A model generated the notes under the pieces. The model worked only from the letters and a program-made list of their open reading frames with translations, searched no databases and was not told the origin of the DNA. Positions 6,984 to 14,100 of a stretch of DNA of 15,721 bases are shown here, piece after piece. This DNA comes from UMGS1958 sp045542415. GTDB taxonomy: Bacteria; Bacillota; Clostridia; UBA1381. The DNA lies in assembly GCA_045542415.1 (NCBI GenBank), contig JAZQKZ010000030.1, forward strand, positions 1 through 15,721, read 5' to 3'. Each line of letters begins with the position of its first letter. Within the stretch, counting starts at the first letter, position 1. A program made the position numbers and the translations under genes.

Positions 6984-7102
6984 ACATACTCGGAAAATGT
7001 TTGCTTTTTGGTAAACATGGACATCTGACAGCAGGTGAGCGTAAACCGAAAAAATAGTTTTCAATGTTCACAATGCAGAGCCAATATATGTCAATCACAC
7101 AC

Positions 7103-7140
7103 AGACCTAAATTTCAAATGAAGTTTAGGTCTTTTTATTT
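7103..7140 (+). terminator. Hairpin-T-run in the repA leader (possible attenuator)
   Basis: AGACCTAAA (7103-7111) pairs perfectly with TTTAGGTCT (7124-7132); three further pairs (one wobble) close the loop to CAAATG, and TTTTTATTT follows. It ends about 14 nt before the repA ribosome binding site. It is either the end of an upstream transcript or an attenuator within the repA leader. The rest of the interval (6984-7102) has no ORF and no clear promoter. A TTGACA on the minus strand (7094-7089) lacks a matching -10. Confidence 0.75.
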
Positions 7141-7167
7141 TGCAAAAAAATACAGGAGGAATACAAA

Positions 7168-8025
7168 ATGAGGTTTGATTATTTTTATGGGAGTGAATCT
7201 GAGCAATTCACATTTTACCGTATACCGAAGATACTCATAACATCACCAAGATTTAAAAAGGTATCAGACGGCGCAAAGATTCTTTACGGACTTATGCTTG
7301 ACAGATTGGGAGTATCCATTAAAAACGGTTGGGTAGATGAGGAGAACAGAGCATTCATATACTTTAAAATAGAGAATATTACAGAGCTGTTGGATTGTTC
7401 GCCGGGAAAGGCAGTAAGACTTCTCGCTGAATTAGATTCAAAAAAGGGTATAGGCTTGATTGAACGAATAAAACAAGGACAAGGTAAGCCGACCATAATA
7501 TATGTAAAGAAATTCATGGGTGATGCAGAAGAATTTTCACAAGAGGAAATCAAGACTTCCCAAAATGGAAATTCAAGAGTTTCCGAAAATGAAAGTGCAG
7601 ACTTTCAGGAACAGCAATGTAGTAATAATAATATAAATAATACTGAGATGAATAATATATGGATGGATAGATATAGCAAAACTATTTCAGACATAAAAAA
7701 ACAAATTGGATATAACGACCTGATTGTTAATTATGATTCAGATATCATAAACAATATTGTAAATATTATGGCAGATGTTTTTCTTTTGGACGGGTGTGAG
7801 TATAAGATTGAGGGTAAGAAAATTGAAAAAGAATGTGTACAGCAAAGGTTCAGGCAAATTACATACGGGAATTTGTCGGCATTTCTGATTGCATTTAAAA
7901 GTATATATTACAAAATAAAGAATCCTAAAACTTATCTCATAACTGCCCTATACAATATTTCATTAACCGCAGAGACGGCGTTAGTAAACCAAGTTAATTA
8001 TGATATGTACGGAGGAGGGGATTAA
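7168..8025 (+). CDS. repA: RepA_N-type replication initiator
   Basis: This 285-aa protein starts with the family signature FTFYRIPKILITSPRFKKVS (about 14-33), followed by DGAKILYGLMLDR and a winged-helix region ending near GKPTIIYVKKF (about 115). RepA_N proteins start theta replication of low-copy Gram-positive plasmids, and relatives are found in integrative conjugative elements, where they may allow transient autonomous replication. The middle (about 125-165) is Asn/Ser/Glu-rich and probably a flexible linker. Residues 170-280 (ISDIKKQIGY to LITALYN) match the C-terminal region usual in clostridial members (DUF6017-like, from memory). AGGAGGA (7154-7160) lies 7 nt before the ATG. It is the first gene of the element operon, and parB follows after 5 nt. 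Confidence 0.9.
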   Translation: MRFDYFYGSESEQFTFYRIPKILITSPRFKKVSDGAKILYGLMLDRLGVSIKNGWVDEENRAFIYFKIENITELLDCSPGKAVRLLAELDSKKGIGLIERIKQGQGKPTIIYVKKFMGDAEEFSQEEIKTSQNGNSRVSENESADFQEQQCSNNNINNTEMNNIWMDRYSKTISDIKKQIGYNDLIVNYDSDIINNIVNIMADVFLLDGCEYKIEGKKIEKECVQQRFRQITYGNLSAFLIAFKSIYYKIKNPKTYLITALYNISLTAETALVNQVNYDMYGGGD

Positions 8026-8030
8026 GGTTT

Positions 8031-8909
8031 ATGAATAATAACCTGTATTACGGAAATAAAATAGCAGAGGGAGAACAGGTGCAGAAGGTTAAGCTTTCAG
8101 AATTGAAGCCGTTTGAAGAACAGCCGTTCAAGGTACTTATGGATGAAAGTATGACTGAGCTTGTAGATAGCATTAAAAGCAGCGGTGTATTATCCCCGCT
8201 TGTGGTAAGACCGCATAAGGATGGTGGTTATGAAATACTGTCAGGACACAGACGTGCAAAGGCTTGTGAACTTGCCGGGAAAGAAAATATCCCTGTCATA
8301 GTAAAGAATCTTGATGATGATATGGCAGCTATATTGTTGGTTGATAGCAATTTGCAACGTGAAAATATATTACCAAGTGAGAAAGCATACGCATATAAGC
8401 TGAAGCTTGAGGCGATGAAACATCAGGGTAAAAAGCTTGAATTAACTTGTGCCCAAATTGGGCACAAGTTAAAAACTAAAGATATTTTAGCACAGCAAGT
8501 AGGTGAAAGTCGCAATCAGATTCAACGCTATATACGTTTAACAGAACTGATTGACCCATTATTGGAAATGGTAGATGATAAAAAAATACCGCTTAATGCA
8601 GCAGTTGAGTTATCTTACTTAGGAACGAAAGCTCAGTCAGATGTTATGAAATCAATCGAAAGTAACGAAACATCCCCGTCAATTGAACAGGCTGCAAAGA
8701 TACGGCGATTTTCACAGGACGGCAAGCTCAGTCCTGATGTAATAGATTCTATTATGCAGGAGGAAAAGCCGGAAAAACTTCGTATCACGTTTAAAGAGGA
8801 CAGATTGAGGAAATACTTCCCTAAGAGCTATTCCAAAAAGCAGATTGAGGAAACTATGATTAAATTGCTTGAAAATTGGGCAAGAAAAAGAAAAGAGCCG
8901 GAAAGGTAG
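8031..8909 (+). CDS. parB: ParB/Spo0J-like partition protein
   Basis: This 292-aa protein has a ParB-like N-terminal domain: residues 22-60 with SGVLSPLVVRP, then GGYEILSGHRRAKACELAG (65-83) containing the GHRR nucleotide-binding box, and LQRENILPSEKAYAYK (108-123). A helix-turn-helix follows (DILAQQVGESRNQIQRYIRL, 151-170) and a C-terminal domain containing LRKYFPKSYSKKQIEE. Such proteins bind parS-like sites for segregation; no ParA is seen here. GGAGGAGGGG (8011-8020) inside the repA 3' end is the ribosome binding site, 10 nt upstream. Residues 138-148, in the hinge before the HTH, are encoded by a perfect 31-nt inverted repeat. Confidence 0.9.
   Translation: MNNNLYYGNKIAEGEQVQKVKLSELKPFEEQPFKVLMDESMTELVDSIKSSGVLSPLVVRPHKDGGYEILSGHRRAKACELAGKENIPVIVKNLDDDMAAILLVDSNLQRENILPSEKAYAYKLKLEAMKHQGKKLELTCAQIGHKLKTKDILAQQVGESRNQIQRYIRLTELIDPLLEMVDDKKIPLNAAVELSYLGTKAQSDVMKSIESNETSPSIEQAAKIRRFSQDGKLSPDVIDSIMQEEKPEKLRITFKEDRLRKYFPKSYSKKQIEETMIKLLENWARKRKEPER
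8442..8472. repeat. Perfect 31-nt inverted repeat inside parB
   Basis: Left arm TTAACTTGTGCCCAA (8442-8456), central A (8457), right arm TTGGGCACAAGTTAA (8458-8472): 15 of 15 complementary with a one-base centre. It encodes LTCAQIGHKL in the hinge between the ParB-like domain and the HTH. As DNA it could be a dyad operator or parS-like site; as RNA it would need a larger loop (about 13-bp stem). Confidence 0.93.
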
Positions 8910-8918
8910 GAGGGAATT

Positions 8919-9053
8919 ATGATAAAAGTTATAGTCGCATTTTGTGCAGGCGTTTTTGCGGGCGTAACACTTATGTGTTGTATGTTCGTTGCAGGTAAGG
9001 ACGATGAGCATAGAGAAAATGAATTAAATACAGACAAATCCGATATTTCTTGA
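8919..9053 (+). CDS. DUF3789-like membrane miniprotein
   Basis: A 44-aa protein starting MIKVIVAFCAGVFAGVTLMC. One hydrophobic helix (about residues 3-25) is followed by a charged, Asp/Glu-rich tail. It resembles the DUF3789 family of very short single-span proteins found next to replication genes in Firmicutes elements; function unknown. The ribosome binding site AGGAGGG (8908-8914) overlaps the parB stop TAG. The 3' end runs into the terminator hairpin, which therefore encodes the last residues (KSDIS). Confidence 0.78.
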   Translation: MIKVIVAFCAGVFAGVTLMCCMFVAGKDDEHRENELNTDKSDIS

Positions 9054-9078
9054 TATTTCAGAAGTATCGGATTTTTTT
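9036..9078 (+). terminator. Intrinsic terminator overlapping the DUF3789-like gene
   Basis: AAATCCGATA (9036-9045) and TATCGGATTT (9065-9074) form a perfect 10-bp stem followed by a T-run, with a 19-nt loop that contains the stop codon. The next ribosome binding site begins at 9081. A terminator here would split repA-parB from the downstream genes, or give partial read-through. Confidence 0.82.
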
Positions 9079-9091
9079 AGTGGAGGTTTTT

Positions 9092-9349
9092 ATGGAAACA
9101 AGAAAAAATGCAGGATATGTCATAACCAATGCAATCAAAATCGGCGAATTGGAAGTAGTTTTAGGCATGCATGAGAAAAATCCTAACATGTGTGTTACTT
9201 GGGAATGTAAAAACAAAACGGATTATTTTTTCGGACACTACTTTGATAACTTACTCTCAGCACAGAAAGATTTCTGCAAGCGTGGTTATGACAAGGCACG
9301 GTTGGTGCAGCACTTGAATAAATCGAATAAATCGGAGCCTGAGAGGTGA
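9092..9349 (+). CDS. Small element protein, paralogous to the N-terminus of the 9730 gene
   Basis: An 85-aa protein beginning METRKNAGYVITNAIKIG. The in-frame ORF extends upstream, but TGGAGG (9081-9086) fits only the ATG at 9092, and the earlier codons lie in the terminator. A pattern Y-x-I-x-N-x-I-x-IG-(x)2-E-V-V-x-G-(x)n-NP aligns with residues 9-40 of the 194-aa protein encoded at 9730. Similar proteins, with a WKC...YFWGHY-type middle, occur in Tn1549-like elements by recollection. Function unknown. The C-terminus SEPER is encoded by the next gene's Shine-Dalgarno region. Confidence 0.8.
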   Translation: METRKNAGYVITNAIKIGELEVVLGMHEKNPNMCVTWECKNKTDYFFGHYFDNLLSAQKDFCKRGYDKARLVQHLNKSNKSEPER

Positions 9350-9355
9350 TAGAAA

Positions 9356-9571
9356 ATGAGTTCAGGCAGAAGTCCGAATATAAAGTACAATGCAAGCGGA
9401 TATGTAGATTTAACTGCTCGTGATGCCATACAAAATGCATACAGAGAAAATCTAAAAGAACGTCGTAAGCGTGTTATGGATAAGTTCCATGAAATAGCAA
9501 AATCAGAGGGCTTGCAGATAAACAGCTATATTAGTTTAGTGGAGATTGAAGATGAAGAAGAATTACAGTAA
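9356..9571 (+). CDS. Small element protein, unknown function
   Basis: A 71-aa protein starting MSSGRSPNIKYNASGYVDLT. The N-terminus through NASGY..TA is a recurring pattern in small ORFs of Firmicutes integrative elements (from memory). The rest is charged and helical (ENLKERRKRVMDKFHEIAK) with an acidic tail. GAGAGGTG (9341-9348) is the ribosome binding site, overlapping the previous stop. The last 20 nt overlap the next gene in another frame. Confidence 0.78.
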   Translation: MSSGRSPNIKYNASGYVDLTARDAIQNAYRENLKERRKRVMDKFHEIAKSEGLQINSYISLVEIEDEEELQ

Positions 9572-9755
9572 TTGTTTTGCAAATATAAAGGGCGGTTGCA
9601 GTATTTTAAAGCAGAAGCTTTGTAATGGCGGTGATTGTCCTTTCTATAAATCAAAACAGCAAAATGAAGAAGATAAGCGAAAATATCCGCATGTAGGATA
9701 TGGCAGCAGAAAGAATGAGGTAAAAACGAATGTCAGAAAAAAGAATGGTGGATAA
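9552..9755 (+). CDS. Cys-rich small protein, possible metal-binding
   Basis: A 67-aa protein with four Cys in its first half: NC, GGC, LC and DC within NYSNCFANIKGGCSILKQK and LCNGGDCPFYKS. The C...C...C...CPFYK pattern is widespread in small clostridial and element proteins and suggests a zinc-type knuckle; function unknown. The rest is Lys/Arg/Asn-rich. ATG 9552 is chosen over TTG 9546 because TGGAG (9540-9544) is 7 nt upstream. It overlaps the previous gene by 20 nt and the next by 26 nt, typical of tightly packed coupled genes. Confidence 0.78.
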   Translation: MKKNYSNCFANIKGGCSILKQKLCNGGDCPFYKSKQQNEEDKRKYPHVGYGSRKNEVKTNVRKKNGG

Positions 9756-10314
9756 TTATGAAATTATCAATTCAATACATATCGGTGATAAAGAAATTGT
9801 TGTCGGAGCAGACATGAATAATCCCGACGGTTTGTATTACTTGGTAGCAGACTGTGAGCGGAACGACATATTTGAAAGATACACCAATGCACTTGTAAGC
9901 AGTGATTATCTTGAAATAGCTGCGATTTATTCCGACAGGCTTAAGGAGCAGATTTCAAAAATGAAGAACATAAATAAGGAATTACCTAAAGGCATTGTAA
10001 ATGCTGATATGTGCGAAAGCATAAGCGGAAAAGATATTGAGGGTGAAATTGTGGCTATAAAATCCGAGGCTTTACGTCCTGAATACAGAAGTGAATCACA
10101 TCAGATAGTGCTCTGCACTGGCGGAAATGGTGCATGGCATAATGCCCGAGGCAGTGCGGTGTTCTGTAAATATCTTTATGATGATAAAAGTACAAGATTT
10201 GAAAGAAGTGATGTGCTTGGAATATTAAAGAAAGAACACTATCCTGATTGGTTAAATGATAAGCTCAAAGAACAGCCGATAAAAGTTAAAAAGCATAAGG
10301 AGGTCGAACGCTGA
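9730..10314 (+). CDS. Conserved element protein with paralogous N-terminal domain
   Basis: A 194-aa protein in two parts. Residues 8-75 (NYEIINSIHIGDKEIVVGAD, then NNPDG) align with the 85-aa protein encoded at 9092, so the pair arose by duplication. Residues 85-185 form a second unit with SISGKDIEGEIVAIKSEALR, PEYR, TGGNGAWHNARGSAVFCKYL and FERSDVLGIL, a block I recall from other Firmicutes element proteins but cannot assign a function to. GAGGT (9717-9721) lies 8 nt before the ATG. The stop TGA shares its A with the ATG of the next gene. Confidence 0.82.
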   Translation: MSEKRMVDNYEIINSIHIGDKEIVVGADMNNPDGLYYLVADCERNDIFERYTNALVSSDYLEIAAIYSDRLKEQISKMKNINKELPKGIVNADMCESISGKDIEGEIVAIKSEALRPEYRSESHQIVLCTGGNGAWHNARGSAVFCKYLYDDKSTRFERSDVLGILKKEHYPDWLNDKLKEQPIKVKKHKEVER

Positions 10315-10709
10315 TGGAAAGCATATTACAGGAAAATCTCAAACTTGTAGAAGAAAATCCGAAAGTAACAGAAATGGATAAATTCTTCCGGACGGACAAC
10401 GGATTCATTGAAGTGTACTACAATCCATGTGCAGTATCCGGCGGTCAGCTGGTATATCACGAAATCTCGGATAAAATGATTCGTGAAGCACATGAGAAAA
10501 CAAAGACTCCCGGAGACTTTTATGAGTATCTGGATTGCTGTTGCAGGCAGTATTTCATAGATATTAACACTCCTGAATTTAAGAGTAATTTTGAGAGCTT
10601 CAAGAATCGCAAAGCGGATTTGGAAAAGTGTAACCGTAAAACAATGCACGGCTTAAAAAAGGCAGCGGGAGTCGTACCAAAACGAATGCATATAGGGAGT
10701 GAGAGATAA
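10314..10709 (+). CDS. Hypothetical element protein
   Basis: A 131-aa soluble protein with no recognised catalytic motif. The segment GFIEVYYNPCAVSGGQLVYH (about 30-49) is the most distinctive part; a CCC cluster is at 75-77. The basic C-terminus (KTMHGLKKAAGVVPKRMH) could bind nucleic acid. AAGGAGGT (10297-10304) is 9 nt before the ATG, and the start overlaps the previous stop by one base. It sits in the cargo-free backbone part of the element, so a role in element maintenance or transfer is more likely than a host function; this is inference. Confidence 0.8.
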   Translation: MESILQENLKLVEENPKVTEMDKFFRTDNGFIEVYYNPCAVSGGQLVYHEISDKMIREAHEKTKTPGDFYEYLDCCCRQYFIDINTPEFKSNFESFKNRKADLEKCNRKTMHGLKKAAGVVPKRMHIGSER

Positions 10710-10711
10710 AT

Positions 10712-11107
10712 ATGATTATAGCGAGAATAAATTTCTTAAACAACAGCCTCATTGCAGATTTATCACGTCCGCCTGTTGAAGTATATGACCGTTTACAGCG
10801 AGCCGGAATTTTAACCGCACCTAACCTCATTATGTTGGATAATGCAAGAACATTGAAAATCGAATTGTTTTCCGAGGACAATACAGATGAGAAAATTTTA
10901 GGGTTAGTCAACAAAAAGAGCGATACGCTCGGCAGGTTAAATCGTCTTTGTCATTTGGTTGACGGTATGGATTATCGTGATGAACTGAAATTTATAGATA
11001 GTCTTGAGAACGGTAAATACAATTCATTGGAAGATGCAGTGAAGGATGTTGAAAAACTGCGTGAACAGCGCAGGATAAAGAATAAGAAAAAGGAACAGAG
11101 CAGATAG
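10712..11107 (+). CDS. Hypothetical element protein
   Basis: A 131-aa protein starting MIIARINFLNNSLIADLSRP. The middle (YDRLQRAGI, LTAPNLIMLDN) is followed by a helical region and a C-terminal DYRDELKFIDSLENGKYN segment ending in a highly basic tail (RRIKNKKKEQSR). No catalytic motif is recognised. The LxGxYxxLxDA-like end resembles small proteins in the same position of related elements, by memory only. AGGGAG (10694-10699) serves as ribosome binding site, and the start is 2 nt after the previous stop. Twelve nt separate its stop from the giant gene. Confidence 0.78.
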   Translation: MIIARINFLNNSLIADLSRPPVEVYDRLQRAGILTAPNLIMLDNARTLKIELFSEDNTDEKILGLVNKKSDTLGRLNRLCHLVDGMDYRDELKFIDSLENGKYNSLEDAVKDVEKLREQRRIKNKKKEQSR

Positions 11108-11119
11108 CGAGGTGATGGC

Positions 11120-14100
11120 ATGGCAACAAAGATACAGCAGATATTTGAACTGTTTCACGACACCGCAAAATCATTCTCAGACTACAGGAACTGGACAAAT
11201 TTCTTAAAAACTGCTGCGTGGCAATATAAGTACCCGTTTGAAGACCAAGTACTTATTCATGCCCAGCGTCCTGATGCAACTGCTTGTGCCGGAATAGAAG
11301 TCTGGAATAACAGTATGCACCGCTGGATAAACAAAGGTGCAAAGGGTATTGCTCTGCTTCGTGAAAATGGAAGTCGTTATGGTTTGGAATATGTATTTGA
11401 TATTTCCGATACTAATGACAGATATAACCGAGAGGTCAGGCTGTGGCAGTATGATGCCAGATATGATGATGCCATCATTGAAACACTTGCGAATAATTTC
11501 GGTGAATTAAAGGTAAATACAACTATAATAGATGCCATAATCTGTGTGGCTCATAATGCAGTTGAGGATAATAAATATGATTACCTGCACGAGATTGGAT
11601 ATGTGAAAAGCAGCAGCTTACTTCACGGTCTTGATGAAGTAAATATTGATTTGAGGTTCAGGCAGACAGCAGAAGTATCGGTTGCATATATGGTAATGCA
11701 GAGAATGGGACTTGAGCCGGATAATGTATTTGGTGCAGACGAGTTTGAACATATGCGTGATTTCAACACTCATGAAACAATCAGTATCTTGGGTAATGCA
11801 GTGAGTGCCATTTCAGAAGCGGCTCTTAGAAATATTTCAGAAACTATCCGTGCAGAACAGAAGAAATTTGCACAATTACAAAAACAGGTATATAATGAAA
11901 ATATAAAGCAAGAAAGGAATGATGAAGATGGCAGAAGCATTGACGTACAAGATAGACGGAGACTATCAGATTCCGAATCTGAGCGTACCGACACAGGAGC
12001 ACAGGATAGGCAAATACGGAATGATGAGGAGAACATACTTAAAACAGCATCGCCGGAGCCTATACTCCATGTTATTGATGAACGGGACACTGCTCCAACA
12101 CTTGGAGGAAATAGACAAGACAGCAACACAGCAGGTCGAGATGATAGTAAAACAGACGGCGAAAGCAGAGGGAGTGACGGAGATTATGAAATTGAAGGAC
12201 CCACTACGCTGGATAGGTCTGATGAACAATTACCGTCATTCAGCGGAGGAAACGGTACTATCGGAGCTGGTGTACAGTTAAATCTGTTTGATATGCCGCT
12301 TCTCACAGAGGAAGAACAACAGAATATGATAAGAGAAGCAGAGCGAATCAGAAGCTCTGCTTTTTCCATTCCTCAGCAGATTATTGATGAAGTGCTGACA
12401 ACAGGAAGTAATAACCGAAACAGCGTTTTAGATATTTGCACCGAGTATAGCAAGAACAAGTCAAGTGCTGAAAATATTGAGTTTCTGAAACAGGAGTACG
12501 GCGCAGGCGGTAAAGGTTTTATCTTTGACGGCGATAAAATATCTGTATGGTGGAATGATGAGGGAATCAAAATTGCCCGTGGTGAAAGTGCTGTTACCGC
12601 AAGACGGTACGAGCTTGTCACTTGGGATAAGGCAGATAAAAGAATCAGTGAACTGTTAAATCTTGGAAGATATGTTACACAGGAAACTATCGACAGCATA
12701 AACAAACATGAGTGCTCTAAAGCAGCAAGTGCCTTTTGGTTTATGAAAAGGGACGTAAACTTTGACGAGTATCCCGAACTACGTGAGTTGTTCGATGAAG
12801 AATGGTTCAAAGGCGGTTATCCTGACAGTACTGCAAGAATAGCAGAAATGCTTACAAAGCCTGATGATAGAGAAAAGCTAATATCAGCCGTTGAAATGTT
12901 AGATGCCCAATACTCTGAGAATACAGATGTGATGCGGTTTAAAATGTATAGTCCGGATAAAGTACTCGCACAGCTTAATGACTTAAAGCGTGAGCATTTG
13001 CATTTTAGAGCAGATGAATATCAATCAAGTACAGCACAGCGTTTTATCACTGAGGATGAAATTGACAAGCTGTTTCTTCGTGGCAGTGGTATGGATAGAG
13101 GTAAGATAAGAATATATCTGTATTTTCAGGAGCATACCGACACAAAGGAACGTATTGATTTTTTGAAACAGGAGTACGGTACAGGCGGACACAGCGGCGG
13201 ACTCTTCAATGAATGGCACGATGCTAAAGGCATAACATTCAGCCGTGATGATATATTATCACCGCTTGCAAAGGTTAATATATCATGGAACTCAGCAGCA
13301 AAGCGTATTGACGGCCTCATAAAATCAGGTAGATATATGAGCGAAAAGGAAATTGCTGAGGATATTCCAATATACATGACAGAGCAAGAACAAAGGCGGA
13401 TAAAGGATGAAAAATATCAGTATCTTCGTAATATGTCAGATTTATCACCGGAGGAATTAAGGGAAACTCTTCCGAAGCGTGTACGCTATCTCATAGATCT
13501 GATGGAGAATTATGAGAGTAAATTTCTTGGCGATTACGGTATTGAACCTCTGATTGACGAAACGGAAATAGGTATAGGTGAAGCCATAAAGGATAATGAA
13601 ACAAGAGATAAAATGATTGATTGTTTTAATAAAATCGCAATGGCAACATCGGATGCTATTAACCGTAACAGTTCAAGAAAAATTGCAGAAGAATTAAGTG
13701 CGATACAGGTTATAAATCTTCATAAAGTCGGTGACTTCTATGAGATTTTTGGAGACGAGGCTGTAAAGGCAGCAGAAGTACTTGATATTGCTGTTACAAA
13801 AAGACGGATTGACGGTGCAGAGATTGATATGGCAGGCTTTCCGGTTTTTGCGACTGAAAGATATGTAAAAGAATTATCAGATAATGGCTTTATAGTGAAT
13901 TTTGCTGATGAACAACCGATAAAAATGGAAGAAACTGAAATATTATCGGTTGTTGAAGAAGAAACAGCAGAAAAAGCAAAAGAAGCCGAACACCCGGAAG
14001 AAACACTTACCCCAATATACCAAAAGCCTAAAGAACGAGTACAAAATACTGTCATATATCCCGAAATACCAATGTCGGAACGGCATAATTTCACAATCGA

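Noticed and set aside
7044..7094. Antisense promoter in the repA leader (TTGACA on the minus strand)
   Set aside because: No acceptable -10 element at 16-18 nt; the -35 match alone is not enough.
9050..9091. N-terminal extension of the 85-aa element protein
   Set aside because: The extra codons run through the terminator hairpin and have no ribosome binding site; ATG 9092 follows TGGAGG.
12373..14094. Several minus-strand ORFs of 60-145 codons opposite the giant gene
   Set aside because: Ser/Leu-rich shadow translations of a long coding strand; no start signals or recognised motifs.
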